Assembly (NCBI GenBank): GCA_965153455.1
Contig: OZ234494.1
Span: forward strand, 682,001 to 746,000
Reading direction: 5' to 3'
DNA: 64,000 nucleotides
Source: Sphagnum compactum
Taxonomy: Eukaryota; Bryophyta; Sphagnopsida; Sphagnales
Shown here: positions 48,220 to 62,400 of the stretch, one piece after another
Position numbering within the stretch: position 1 is the stretch's first letter
Layout: each line of letters starts with the position of its first letter
Made by a program: the position numbers and the translations under genes
The notes under the pieces: model-generated
Seen by the model: the letters and a program-made list of their open reading frames with translations, nothing else
What the model was told of the DNA's origin: nothing
Databases searched by the model: none

Positions 48220-51200
48220 AATGTTCAACATTATGTCATGTCTATGCACCATGTATTCTCTACCTTGTTGCCTTTACCTTTTTTGTTTTCCCTTTGTAAC
48301 ATATTTTGATTTTTCTTTCTTCATGCATGTTTATGAATTATATGGTTTCATGAAAATTTGTGATTCAATTCTATCACATTCTAATTTATTGTGTCCTACA
48401 TGTAACAATTTTAATTTAAGGTTATGTTCAAAAGGTTAATATTTTAACATTCATTTCTTCATTCTAATAGGTGGATTTTTCATATGTTAATAGGACCCAT
48501 GTTGTGGGTTTATACTTTGACCCATGTAACCTTTCAAAATTTGTTACATATTAGATATGAAAGTAGAAAAAAATAAGAATCCTTTTATAACTTAGCTACA
48601 TGTTGGAACCCAATGTAGAAATTTGTTGATTTTGGTTCTGAAATCTAGGGAATAGGGCCATATTTTTCACAAAAACCTTTGAATGTGTCAAAATCATATT
48701 TTTATGTTAAACAAACATGAAAACCACCCCTACCCTCCCCCCTTATTCAATCATATTCTCCTATGGCATGGGTGGACATTTTTTTTTCCACCCATCCAAC
48801 CACATTATCATGTGTGGCCAACTCTTTTGCCCTTATTAAATATTCTTTCTTTTTTAAATTGATAACAAATTTTCTTCTATTGTAATATGTATGTACACCC
48901 TCCCCCTTCCCCCATTAACAATAATCACATGCCGTGGAACATGAATTTCTCTTCAAATTTTTGAGGTCACAAAGTTGGCAAAAAAATTAGCAAAAAAAAC
49001 TAGCATTAAAACATTTCTCCAAAGACCTTTCAAAAAATTCACCTTGAGGTGCAAAAATTCACCCCTTGAAATAAAAACTATTCTTCAATGTAAAAGATTT
49101 CTAAAACCTTTAAAGAAACTAGAACTATGTTTGTACTATATGTTGGGCATAGAAACTATTTTAAGGTATGGTTCAACCATTGCCTTTCCATTATTCAACC
49201 AACTCCCCCCTTGGTGTATACATTTTCAGTAATTACATAAACTAGATCTTTGATGACATTTATGTACATAAAATTAATTGCAATCTTAATTGCCTTCAAA
49301 GCGAAAATAACTTGTATATTATTATCCCTAAAACACCATCTAGTAAACACCATATTTATTTGAAATAACATGGTACCTATTCGTAAATCCTAGTTATAAA
49401 GGGCTTGTGTTACATCTTTATTAAACTAACAACACAATAATAATTGGATTTTTTTTCAAATATTGACTACACATATCATATCGCATTTAAATCAAAGATT
49501 GAACATCATATAACATCAAATATATTTTAAACCGCAAAGCTTCAACTTGCATTTACATCATACTTGTAATACTTAAATCAACTTGCAATTTATTTTGGAT
49601 TTTGACAAAAAAATACCAATTGATAGCCATTGCCAAATAATATCGATGACATTGTTTACGTATTTATAAACTCCACCAAGACCATGCAACATTTAAATAA
49701 GTATTGAATATTTTCAGTTTAGTTGTTGTGACAAAATTTCCAAACATATATAGTTGCAATCCAACACCTTACTAGCAATAGGGGCTTTTGGAATTTGACC
49801 TCAAATAAGCTATTTTTCAAACTAATTTCAATAGATTCACCACATGGTTCAACAAAGAGTTCAAATGAAAATTCAAACTTGACTTGTTGGGAGAAAAACA
49901 TCACATGCACCAAATAAGAACACAAAATGTAATTTGAAAGACGAATTATTCTTTGGGCAAGCCATCAAATCAATGTGATGCATTACGTTACAATGGGTTC
50001 ATGGTTGGAAAAATGTGCTTTGTGTACAAACTTTATGACATTAATCAAATGGAACATACTCATATCAATATGTGACCCATCAACAAAGCTTAAATTTGTT
50101 AATCTATTCATGTAATGTTGTTATTATCATTTGTAAATACGAACCATGTATCAACATTCCCCAAAAAAATGCAAGTAGCCCCATTTCCCCATGAATATAG
50201 TCAAATGCAAACCTTATGATGTGCACATTCAAAATTGCTTGTAGTTTGTTAACACTTTTGGGGCACACATTTGACAATCTTGATCCCCATACATTCCCCA
50301 TACATTGTAATATTTTATTAATATTTCGCAAATACACAAAGATCATGAGTTGTTTTTCCAAACCATTTATTGTAGTCAATTAATACATTAATGTATGCAA
50401 AAACATTCAACAAACTACAACACAACAATCTTCATAGGTTATATTTCCTCAAAATTGAACCCTTTGAATCATTAACTTCTTCAATGAACCAAAACCAACA
50501 AAGCAAGGGTCCAAACAAGAAAAGGTGTGGCAACTTCAAATGAAATTAAGATAAACTCCTAAGTTGAGTTCATACGCATCAAATTAAAAAAGCAAAACAA
50601 GAAGGTAGATGGTGCATAGATGTTAATTAATCATTTGTTAGTTAGTTTATTTATATTCATAAGACTCCTTGTGGCCTAGACTTGGGAGGAAGCAAAACTA
50701 GTCTTCCCTATAGTACATTCTTTAGTTCCTTATAGGGGTTACATCAAAATGCCCATTTTTCTTAGGACTACCAAGTGGGAGTCCTAAATTGTTTACTTGG
50801 AAGTTCATAACTTTTTCATTTTGTATCCAAATTGAGAGTTTTCAAGGGAAAAGTTTCAGCCCTTGAAAAGAACTTTTCAACCACATAGCAAGCTCCTCAA
50901 TTGAATGTGACTTGACTCCTAAAATCTTCATTTAAATGGTTGAAAATCACTTTTACAATTTGATTCATAAACTTTTAAATGACCATAACTATTGTTACAA
51001 ATCCTAGTTTCAAATGTGACCCCATTTAAGATAATACTTTCAAAACCTTTATGATGATTTCAAAATGGCTCAATTTGAAGAACGTCTTATCCTTCAAACT
51101 TTGATCCAAAAGTTCAAAACATGTTAAAACTTTTAATTCCCAAAATGAAAATCTACTAGGGAGGAAGTGGGAACGCATTTGGTAATGGTAATGTTTCTTC

Positions 51201-54200
51201 CCTTGCATTTTCACACACTTTTGTGAATAAGGTTGAATCAAGGGATGCCTTGACCTCAATCCTAACATATTTCCTTCATCTTGCCTCTAAACTTGGTCAT
51301 GAGTCCAAGGCTAATGTTGTGAGAAAATCACAAGCATATATGAAAAAATAAATCAAAATGCATGATGTTCAGATTTTATTGTTGTCAGGCATCTTCAAGA
51401 TTCAATTTGTTACATTCCTTTTTAAAATGTTGTCTTTGGGATATCACACACACGCTCACATACACACATAGTTATTGTCTATAACATTAACAAAAACATA
51501 CAAATGAAATGGATGCCATTAGTTAGTAGTATGTGGTTTCATATTTGGTGGTAGAGGGTACAATTGATCCACTATGCGATTAGAAAAACAGTGATGTGAA
51601 AAAATAATTGACATAATCAATTTGTAAGGAAAAAAAACCATATATTTTTGAGAACATCATCAAGGATTCAAACAAGGGTTCCAATCTTACAAACATGCAT
51701 AACATCATAGAAGACAAATAAGATTATGTTGATGTGTTCAACATGAATCTAGTCAAGATCCACCATTTTCAATCAATTTTCCACCTATTTGCACATTTAT
51801 AACATAAACAACTAAATCATAAACAACACGATCAATGACCCTCATTCACTTCTTAGTAATGTTTCACTCTTTCTTTAGTCCATTACAACATAATATGGTT
51901 TTTCCCCATAACAATAAGCAAGGTTCATAAGTTGAAAACAATATACAAAAATAAGAGTTGAAGGCATAAGGTTAAGAATAAGGTGTAACCACATTAATGT
52001 GTACCACGACAAGTGTGACTAATGCTTAGTTTTTTCATGTTTTAGTGTAAAAAATGATAATAAATTGTAAGTCTTAATGTGTTTACATGACAATGTTTTT
52101 AATATATATTTGAAATATGTGCAACAATTTGAAATCAATCTAATGAGTAGGGAGTATTCAAAAGTTCTTCTAACTAATGCTTTCATTGTATTTCAATTTT
52201 TTGAATGACTTAAAATGCATTAAAAAAATGTCATAACCATGAACAATTATTATCAACACCTTTACATAATAGTAACGTGACATTTTATTGTTATGAATAT
52301 TTTTAATCACTATAAAAATCATGGATTTATAATTTGTCCCCTTTGATCTACAACAAATCCTAGTTCAACACAACATTAAGTGACAAGCAAACCCACTAAT
52401 TTTATATTCACCTTAAGTGATAGGTGTGGCTCATACTAAAGTGTTTGCACCCATAGTCATAGTCTTTGCCACGTGACAATAAGAAGAAAAAAACCATGCA
52501 TAATGAACACTTCATACCCAAATTTTCAAAAGCTAGACCATTCAGAACTAACAAATCTCACTATCATAAGCAAAAGGTAGTTGCTTTAGAATAGGAATAT
52601 ATTTTATCCTAAACTCCACCAATCATAACTGTCCCATAATACAAAGCACAAGTTATTCTAATTTTTTTTTAATTTACGAAGAGAAAACAACAAATAAAAC
52701 TAGCCAAACTTTACTTGTAGCCTATACAACAAGTTCATGAAATTGAGCCACACAAGTGAACAACAAAGTAAATAAGCTAAAATTGAACAAGAGTTGAAAT
52801 TAATCTATAAAAAGACAAATCCAACCACAACCCCATCAAAACCCTAACATTAACCCCCATTTGAATCATACTCACATTCACATTCTAAATCACAACCCCA
52901 TCAAAACCTTAATATTAACCTCCCATTTAAATCATATTTACATCCACATTATGAACCACCTCAACTAATGTATGTGTTTTCACATCAAAACCAACTCCAA
53001 TGAGGTTTGTGCTCCCCTACATAAAATTAAAGAAGTGTGTGTTAAAAGCTCCAAATTCTTGATAAAAGCTCTTTGCAATTTTCATCTTTTTGCATGGGCC
53101 GCATGCAAAAGACGTGCAACATTTAAATGTTACTTCATTAAGGCAACTCTTACAAACAATTCTAGGCACTAGTTTGAATAATTTCATTGATCACAAATTT
53201 TTTTCACAACTATACACAAGCTCATGAGACTATTAAGTGCAACATTTTAGTGCTAGTTTACTAAAAAGAACTCAAGACCATTAGAGGCTCTAACAATCTC
53301 CTTAGCCAAATATGGTTTTTCTCATCCCTAGGCATAAGCCTATTTCATAGATCTTGTGAATTTGTACACAATTTTTACACTAATATTGTATTAATGTAAT
53401 AGGTATAACAATTTAATGTCAAATATTTATTATATTGTCTTCTAGAATTTTGGCATAATCATCAAAATATGTATATTTTGTTCTAAACATGTTTTTAAAA
53501 ACTTGTTAACTAGTTGTTGGTATGTTGTAATAAAATTTCAAAAACTCAAGATTTTATTTGTCAATTAATTATTGTCAAACCTAACTACTTACTATGGTAT
53601 TATAACCCTTGTTTGTATATATGCATGGTTAAAAGCCCATATTAAGGATAACTTTTTGGGTTGCAAGAAGGCAAGCACGGGTAATTCAACTTTGAATGCT
53701 TTTTTTACTTCATGTCAAAATTTGTGTAGAATGATTATCCCATTTTCTTGTTCATGATAAAAAAATATAGTTGGGTGAGTAACACTAGCGCTTTCCAAAT
53801 TTGCCACCTATCACTTGGATGGCATTTCCTAATCTTGTGCAAAAGAAGTTCTTATTCCATAATCTTCCAAACTAGAACATTATGTAATATATCTTTCATA
53901 GTAGAAGATTACATATATTACAAAAAGGTTCCAATGTTCGTTTCCATGTTCCCATGACAATTCTCATGTTTTGATAATTGTTCCCTTGTCATTCCCATGT
54001 TCTCATCTAGTTTTTCCAATAGTCGTTTCATGGCACATCACAATCATTCACCAAGGGAGGTTAACCCAATGGAACCGGCTTGCGAGGGCGGCTTACTTAC
54101 CCAGCATAAATGGGCAACCACATACTCATTCCATAGTACATCTTTCTTGTATTTAAGTCTTTCAAATTGCTTGCACAAGTAGAATATCTTATTATTTGAA

Positions 54201-54270
54201 TTGGAACCAGCATTGGTTGCTCAGGAGTGAGGAGCACGAATAATGTACCTAAATGATAGAAGCCTGGTGT
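48220..54270. other. Intergenic, AT-rich; no gene seen
   Basis: Open frames here are at most 91 codons (50104-50379, minus), with no recognisable motif or splice context. A broken (CA)n stretch lies near 51447-51470. Nothing else was recognised. Confidence 0.45.
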
Positions 54271-54278
54271 TTCACCTC

Positions 54279-54450
54279 ATTGCAACCCTAGACCCTAAAC
54301 CCTATTGGTTTACATGTTTGGAGGGTGGCGGTGGTGGTGGTTGTTGAGAAAGGTGAAAGAAAGATTGCAACCCTAGGCCCCAAACCCTAAACCCTATTTG
54401 TTTACATGTTTCGAGGATGGTGGTGGTGGTGGTGGTTGTTGAGAAAGGAG
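54279..54450. repeat. Tandem duplication with telomere-like CCCTAAA and (GGT)n
   Basis: Two units of about 86 bp each begin TTGCAACCCTAG, contain CCCTAAACCCTAT, continue TTTACATGTTT and GTGGTGGTGGTTGTTGAGAA, and end in a GAAAGA-like stretch. CCCTAAA is the plant telomere unit, but only one or two copies occur per unit, so this is not a telomere array. Confidence 0.8.
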
Positions 54451-54526
54451 AATGACAAGAGTTGCCATTCACATGGTTGCAAGAAAGAATCCACTTCATA
54501 AAAGTTTGGGGAGAGTTGGTATATCT

Positions 54527-54960
54527 CCATGCTAGTCATTTAGGACTTACACCTACTCACCGTCATGAATATTTTATGTTGAGTTTAACATTCACTTCAC
54601 AATTAAGGTATCACCCATTTAACATCAGGTTCCACCTAGGATGCCACCTAGATTTTGATTTAACACTGATTTAACATCAAGTGTGAATGCATCATAAGTA
54701 GCCTACAAATCACTAGTAACATAGACTGGCTACACCTAGTGTTGAGTCCCCTAACACCATGTTCGTCATTTAGGACTTACACTTACTTACCATGAACATT
54801 TTATGTTGAGTTAACTGACATTCACTTAAATTTAAGCTATCACCCATTTAACATTGGGTGCCACCTAAGATGCCACCTAGATTTTCATTTAACACTGACT
54901 TAACATCAAGTGTGAATGCACCATTATAAGTAGCCTACAATCACTAAATAACATACATAA
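54527..54960. repeat. Tandem duplication, unit about 200-235 bp
   Basis: Both units share GTCATTTAGGACTTACAC, ATTTTATGTTGAGTT, a CACCCATTTAACAT block, a GATGCCACCTAGATTTT block and ACATCAAGTGTGAATGCA. Unit 1 runs from about 54527 and unit 2 from about 54761. No coding sense. Confidence 0.8.
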
Positions 54961-57840
54961 AAAATAAAACAACAAAATCTGTAAGGGAAAAAAATACACC
55001 TTTTGGGGTGAATAATTGAATTCGGAATTATTATCTCAATTGGTTCATTGCAATAATGTGGATATGTTTAGCCTACCATCATCCGAATAAAAATGTGAGC
55101 AAAATTGGACCATTTCAATAAGTCTCATGGTGTTTTGGAAGAAGTGTGGGTTGGTTTCAAAAAATAATAGAGTTTGAGAAAGACAAATGAAATCGATCTA
55201 TGATGAAGCAAGGTGGTTTGTTTTGTCATGATGACCATCTCCCAAAAACCATGGCAATAGATACCAAGAGCGCAATAGATTTTTGTATTTCACAATTTTC
55301 AGAGCTAAGGTGTGGAAGATATTGATTTTTGAGTTGATTTTGTTGCTGGAAATTCAAACAAATTGCAAAAAATTGGGTTTTGGAAGGGAGTTTTTTTTTT
55401 CAATTCTGAAAATTAATGTGAAAAATAAAGATTGTGTTCACACTTGGGCCAATGGCACAGGCGAAACTAGTGGCTATATGAGAAAGGGTAGGAAATTTGG
55501 GTGTATAATACAGATGGCAGGTTAAAATGGTGGGTGGGTAGGTGGCAATTATAATGTCAAATTCCACTGCTGGTGTGTGCTTTACAGGTTGGAACTTGGC
55601 CAGTCCCATCATTATTCCAGGATATAATAAAGCCCACAAGAAATACATAAGGAATTTGCATGGAGCTCCTCACATGGTCAAAAAGGATCTCATATTGTAT
55701 TTTTGTTGTCTTTTTTGACCACACTTTGAATCGGTTGTACAACATTGATAGAGTGCCCCAAATGGTGGAGCCAACCCCTCACAAATTCAATTGTTTTTAT
55801 TGGTGAGAAGGTGGTGGGTGATTCCATCATGGCTCCATGGGTTTTTTCACCACCCTTGATTTCATCCACTAAACCCCCTCTACTACTAACTCACCATATT
55901 CATCAACCATACTTGGATGATTTTTTGAGAACCCCATTATAGATTGTTGGATGAAAATGTTTGTAATATTAGAGTTATCCGTAAAGTCTCACGATCGATC
56001 AGGGGGCGAGAACGGCCAGTTTCGGCATAATAGTAGGGCATCAAACCCATAACTGGGAATGGGAATTTTACAAAGCGAAATAACTGAGACCCAAACTAGT
56101 TTTTCCACCAATTTTGGTGGTAAACTGAGTTTCATCCTGTCTTTTCCTTTTTCTTGAGCGCCTCCACTGCTGCTACATACATTTTCACTGCTCCTAACTG
56201 TACAACTACTATAATTACTCTCGAAGCTCCTGCATTAAATGCTGAGTTTCAGCATTTCATACTGAGATTTAATCAAATTTCCTTACTTTGTGGATATCAC
56301 TGAAGAGGGGATATGGGGTGTTTAATAAGTAAGGTGTTTTATCCCTTGTTTTTAATACATATGAACATTTTCTGAATATGTGGTGTGTTTTATAAATAAA
56401 GCTTTACAGGGTTTTGATGATAGGGGGTGAAAGCATCATGCCCAAAGAGGCCGCAGAGAATCAGCACCCACCAGCGCACCATCCATTGGATGCTCGTTAT
56501 TACTCAGTTGTGGATGAACCTCGACTGAGTTAATATTTGGTTTCAACTTGGTAACCAATTTTGTGAGAAATAGGTCTCAAATATAATAGGTATATAGGTA
56601 GGAAAATAGGTAATTATTAGGTAAGTAGATGCTCTATACACAGGTAAGGGCTGCTTTTACTACCTACCTACTAACAAGCAGGTTTATAGTAGGTAGGTTT
56701 TAAAAAGAAAGCAACTGAGCTAACCACCATGGTTATTAGGGAACTGGAACTCAACAGAAAATTATTTCCTGCCCACTTACCATTCATCCTTCATGGTACA
56801 CTGGTGTGTACTGGTTCACTGTGGCTGCCCAAAAACAGGGTGAAGACTTTACAGATAACTCTATTGCAAAAACATTTATGGCATCATTTTCCATTTTTTG
56901 GTGGTTTTAGCTAACATGGTTTCTTTTGTTGAATTCTAATATGTTCACATTTCACACCATTAAACTGCCAGATTAATAATTTTCAGTTTTTCTATGTATA
57001 TATTTATGTGTGTATATATATATGTATAAATACATGTTTCATAGTACCTCGCTTGGTTCCACAGCAAGGTGCCTAACAAATTTTTTTTTTGGTCATTTAT
57101 TTTTGACAATAAAAATAAAAATATTTTCCAATTATGCATTTTAGTAAGTAATGAAGCTATTATTCTTGTTTGAGAGTTTCTTTCAGATTTTCAGGATGGC
57201 AAACAGGCATTTTTTCAGAAAATTTGGCAATTTCAAAAATAATTAATTAGTGCCTAACCAACCTAGGTACTAGAGTATATGAATTTGAGGTGTATTTAGT
57301 CCTCCATGTTAAAAATAATTTGAGTGCAATAATTTGACCAAAAGATTGCCACAAACACTTAAAAAAAGAACAAAAGACTTCAACAAACATTTTCTTCATG
57401 AAAATTGAGGGTAATTAAAACAACATTTCTTTTGAATGAAAACAGGAATTTTTACATGAAAATAGTTAGAAACTTTTATCTCTTTCTTTAGTTTCGTAAA
57501 TAAAAATGTCCTATTTAAATTGAATAAATAAAATAAAATAGGATAATATAATTTCAAAATATGTTTTTTCCCATTTTGATCAGTTTAAATAGAATGAGAC
57601 GTGATAAAAGTCTCTCAAATATACATTTCTCATTTTGATTACATAATTAAAGAAAAAGAGGATTCAAGTGTCCAAAATATAGAATTCTTTTTCAGATTTC
57701 TTAATAAAATGAAAAAGGGCCACCCATTAATTTTCCTTCTTGAGACATGAAACGTTTAACAAAGAAAAATAAAATAAATAAATAAAGGAGAGAAATAGGT
57801 CAAGTATTTTCTTTGCCTAGCAAAAGAAACAACAAAATAA
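54961..57840. other. Intergenic; no gene seen
   Basis: Mixed AT-rich DNA. Near 56580-56700 there are clustered TAGGTAGG words and their complement CTACCTACC, a small inverted arrangement. No supported coding frame. Confidence 0.4.
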
Positions 57841-57849
57841 TTCCATAAA

Positions 57850-58440
57850 ATATGCACTAGGTAGGTAGGTAGCTAGCCACAGCTAGGTAGATAGAAAAAA
57901 GGAAAAAAATAAAAAGAAAAGAAAAAGGTCAAATGTTTTTCTTTGCATTTTAAAAATTTTAATTCAATTAAAAAAATTCTACTAGGTACCTAGTCAGCTA
58001 CAGCTAGTTAGAAAAAAGGGTAAAAGAAAATACAAGGAGAAAAATAGGTCAAATTTTTTCTTTGATGAGTAAATAAATCTTTTGAAAAATGAAATTCATT
58101 CCAAAAATGTAGTAGGTACCTAGTTTAGCTACAGCTGGGTAGATAGAAATAAAAGAAAATAAAAAGAGGGGGAAAATATAAAAAAAGAAGTCAAGAGTTA
58201 TATATCTTTGCTGAGTAAATAAATTTTTTAAAATAAAATAAAATTCAATATACTAGGTACCTAGCTAACTACAAGTGTAGGTAGATAGAAAAAAAGGGGG
58301 AAAAAAAAAGGAAAAAAAAAATCAAAGTAGAAAAATACATCAAGTGTTTTTCTTTGCCAAGTAAATATAAAATTTAAGAAAATTAAAAAATAATAAAAAT
58401 GTTCTACTAGGTACCTAGTTCGCTACTACTAGGTAAATAG
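57850..58440. repeat. Imperfect tandem array, five units of about 125-155 bp
   Basis: Each unit begins with an ACTAGGTACCTAG-like word (near 57855, 57981, 58110, 58250 and 58407), then GCTACAGCTAG-like, TAGATAGAAAAAAGG, an A-rich stretch, GGTCAA and TTTTCTTTG. Length differences are mainly in the A-rich part. The array lies 1 kb upstream of the C2-domain gene. Confidence 0.8.
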
Positions 58441-58549
58441 AAAAAAGTGAATTAAAAATTATTTAAGAAAATAAGAAATTTAAACAAACAAGAGAAAGCT
58501 GAAAATAAAACATTAGAAAATGTCCACTTGTTTTTTGCATGCAGTGGGA

Positions 58550-59427
58550 AACCAAAAAAAGAACTGGTGTAAATATTTCGTCAGCGAACTCGTTGTTTTG
58601 CGTTGTTCTCTTCTGCGTCGTCGTCGTTGCAGAAAACGAAGGAGACGCACAGGCTTCAGACGCCATAGCTACGCGCGCCTCTTGCTCGCTGGGTGGCTCG
58701 CTACTGCAGCGTCAGTTTTTGCAAATTGTGGTAGGGGACGAGGAGGAGATGGAGACCGGAAGAGACTGGTATTTTCCCTTCCAATGCTGCATCGGTAAAA
58801 AAAAGAATTTCAAGAGAAGGTGGTGAAGTAGAGGAAAGCATTCGGTCCCGATGCCATGTGTTTTGTTGAAGCTTTCGCCGTAGTTTAGTGCAGCGAGGAC
58901 GGTGATTATATATATATATGGTGATAGAGAGAAAATTCTCCGCGAGGTATTTATGTGAGAATACATCGCTTGTGGAAATTTATTTTCCTTATTGTGCACA
59001 TTTGAGCTTTGGTTTTCAGGCTTGATGCAAACGAACGAGGGAAGAGAGATAAAAGAGAGAATTGCGTTTTTGTTCTGTTGCATTTTTCCAAATTTTGGTT
59101 AGCGATGGTTTTCTCGCTTTCCAGACGAGGTTTCTTGGTTGACGTTGGTATCGTGAGACTTGATCCAAGTCATAGTATCGTTGCGGACAATGTTTCTGCG
59201 CACAATGTGCGATGATTTCTCCGATTTCTTCTCTTCTTTGATCGTGGAAACGATCGCGATTCAACCTCGCGATTTGCATTGCTTTTCAAACTCTCGCGAA
59301 GTACTTAGCTCTGGTTGCGTACTAAGCTTCTGCTGTGTCCTGCAGGGAGAAAATTAGAACGTGCGGTTTCTTCCAACGCTGAAAAAACGATGCCAGAGTC
59401 GCGGCTGAGACTCCTCCGGCAAACAAA
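58550..59427 (+). promoter_or_regulatory. Promoter and 5' leader region of the C2-domain gene
   Basis: GC and CpG content rise sharply at about 58570, unlike the DNA to the left. A TATATATATATG word lies at about 58908-58920. A strong acceptor-like site, TGTGTCCTGCAG, at about 59334-59345 suggests a 5' leader intron, but I could not fix its donor. Frames of 92-95 codons here (58520-58826) are Arg-rich with no homology I recognise, so I treat them as leader sequence. Confidence 0.45.
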
Positions 59428-62400
59428 ATGGCAGAAGATCACGATGCTGTTGACGCGGCCGTCCGTCCTTCGTCTGTTGCGCTCAACAACGCTGATGCTT
59501 CCGACTCCTCTTCTTCGTTGCGCCTTGCAATCGACGGACTTATTAGGCCCGTATTGCCAGATTCTCCAATAGAACCAGGTAGCGCAACAATCCGTCTAGT
59601 AGATTCTGCGTCTGGTCGTATCAAGAGTGTCAAGGTAAAAGCTGGAGCAGTTGCTGGTAAGAATGAAGAAGAAGACAGCTGCTATTATTCAGTGGCAGAC
59701 ATCCCCAGTCTCATCAGCAGCAGCAGCTTGGTTACGACCAACTGTCGAGACTTTGCATCGCCGCTGCTTTCCGACTCTTTGCAAAGCGAATCCGATCCAC
59801 GACTCTGCGAAGCCGTATTGCGCTCTGTGTTTGCACCAAGAGCGCCTGGAGAAAGTCTGGACGACTGCATAAAAAATGCGGAGATCGTGAAGCGAGCCTT
59901 CACTCTCCACGACACTGTCTACTCCAAGGCTGAGAGCCGTGCTCTCAAAGTGGCGCAGTACCGAAGAGCTGGTACGTACGCTTTTTGCACTACTACCCTT
60001 GACTGTCTGTTGTTGCAGAAGATGCGAAACTCCTCGTCGGTTAAGAGAAACACTCCTGATCCAAAGCCCCAATTGTACACTGGTTTTTTGCTTGCTTTGT
60101 TTACAGAGGTTCAGATGAAGTTGGAAGCTTTGCAAAGGGATGATGACGTCCTGGTTCCCCCAAGCCAATTCCAAGATCCCGCTCTATATCAACGCTGGAA
60201 AGTGGAAGAGCTTCAAAGGCTCTCGGATTTGGTCACTCTCTTCGGCAATCTGCCTTCATTCTCAGGTGGTGTGCAAGTGGAGATCCTTTCTGGTGAAGAT
60301 CTCAAGCCTACCAATACTTCTTGCATCATCTGCAGCTTGCCGGCCTTCAACAAGAAGCCTGCTGAAATCTCAGTCTACTGTTCTGTTTCCACTTTGCCAG
60401 CAACAAGGCCACCAGTGACAACTCCCTCTCCAGCTTCTGAATCATCTGAAGCAGATGGACTGCACAACCCAGTGTTCCTCAGTGAAGTTGTAGTCTGCAC
60501 AGGAAATGCTGATTGGCAGACACAATCACCATGGACACCCATTACCAGGTATATTCTCATTTTAACTCAGAAGCTCTCCTTCTTCCAGCAATTTTGCAGA
60601 CTTTCAAAGAATGCTAGTCCTTGAAGTTACAACAGAGGTCTGGTTAGGGCTGGCCGAAGCTCCTCAAACCATCCTATTCACACATTGTACAGTGTCAGAC
60701 CATGTGTAGTCAGTCTATGGAGAGTCACTATGTAGGTATACAAAGGAAAATTGGTAAATCTGCACCACCACATCCAACCTCAGGGTATTGAGCCAGGGCT
60801 TGGGAACCAGACTAACTACTTACAGGAAAATGCTTGTCCTCACAGCTTACAGGACCAAATTCTGATTGAAGTCTGGGAGAAGGTTGAAGCAGTTAAGGCT
60901 GCAGATCCTGATCCAGTACAGACTGTAAGTAAGACTCCAGGTCAAATCAGCAACTTTCGACAATTTGCAAGAAGACAAAGCTCTAAACGAAAGAAAAGGG
61001 TGAGAAGTAGGTTGCTAGATGATTTGAAAATGTGAAGCTCCCAGGGTTTGTGTAGTACATTATGAATGAGCCTTTCCACTAGAAGCCTCCTTGCAGTTTC
61101 CAAGTTCTATGACAAGAGTTTCAGAACATGAATACAGAAAGCAGTAGATTTTGCAATGTGCAATCTTACTGTATATAAACCTAGGCAAATAAATAGATAC
61201 CAGCTTGGAAGGACAATTAGGTTACCAGATTTGGAGTATAGCAGGGTCCAAGTAAATGATGCTAGGATGGACAGCTCAGCACTTTTGCATTGTAAAGTCA
61301 TCCTTATGCCAACAATACCCTGTTCAATTTGCTTATTTTCTGAAGCAATAGCAGAAAGTATAGATGCAGTTGATAAATTGGAGCTAGAATTTTATACAGG
61401 TGGCTCCGTGGAGTAGTGATACTTTCCTCGGGCAGGTGAAATTATCATTCAGCCGTATTGAGTCACAGGCTCTGGCTCAAGGAGGTGTACAAGGCCAGAC
61501 ACCAGCTACATCCTACATGCTTGTGGATGATAGAGGAAAACAGGGAATGAGCACCATTCAGTTGAAGTTCAACTGCTCCTGTGAACGTTTTTACAGGTGC
61601 TTGATTATAACCATGGGCCTATACATCTCCAAAGATCTTGGTTTCTAGTGATTGTGTGTTCACATTGCCAGGATGCCATGTTCTGGAAAATAGACATGTG
61701 CGAAGATTTTAATTTGTACATTTTCTGGTTTGTATATTGTTCTAACACACTCCATGGTTGTAAAGGAAATGTGAAGTCACTGTTACTTTCCTGTTTGGCT
61801 ATTCGTTGCAGGGATGCCCCACCCAATAAGCTGCTTCTTATGCCTCCAATTGAGGAAATAGAAACAGCTTTTGACAACCTTGTTTGCATTGCCTTTCATA
61901 CAGAGAAGCAAGGTAGTTGCTTTGAAACTCCTATTATTAAGTCATTCATTTAACTGCTATCGTGATGTTATTATGAACATTGTATATCTGCTCTTGATGG
62001 TTATTGTGCTAATATCTGATGAAGGCTCATATAACTACGGTTCTCACATCTGAATAATATATGGTAACTACCTATTGTATATCCACAGGTAGCCACCATG
62101 CTCACATCTGATAAAACCTTAGATGCTCACTTTCTCTGATGCCCAGGTCATGTAGAGCAGAGAAATGAGCACTAGTGTGTTGTATTCACGGGCAGGATTG
62201 TTTTCACTAATATGGATGTGCACTTCCTTTGCAGATTCCTGGCAGCTTGGACCACAATGGAGGCAAATTGTCTATGGGTTTGGAGCACACTATTGGATTC
62301 GGGAAGAGAGGTGTGCATTGGGCGTGGTGAATATTATGGCTGGACTCTTTCAACAAGATGCTCGATATTGTCAAGGAATTGTCCAAGAATGGTTACCTGC

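Noticed and set aside
54279-54400. A telomere or long interstitial telomere array
   Set aside because: Only one or two CCCTAAA units per copy, embedded in a longer non-telomeric repeat.
54302-54499. Minus-strand frame with Thr and Pro runs
   Set aside because: It is the antisense of the (GGT)n tandem duplication.
58520-58826. Two overlapping 92-95 codon frames, Arg-rich
   Set aside because: They lie in the GC-rich leader of the C2 gene, overlap each other in different frames and carry no recognisable domain; likely composition effects.
61156-61416. 86-codon frame overlapping exon 4 of the C2 gene
   Set aside because: The spliced chain with consistent phases passes from 60924 to 61400; this frame lies in the intron and ends in a stop just inside the exon.
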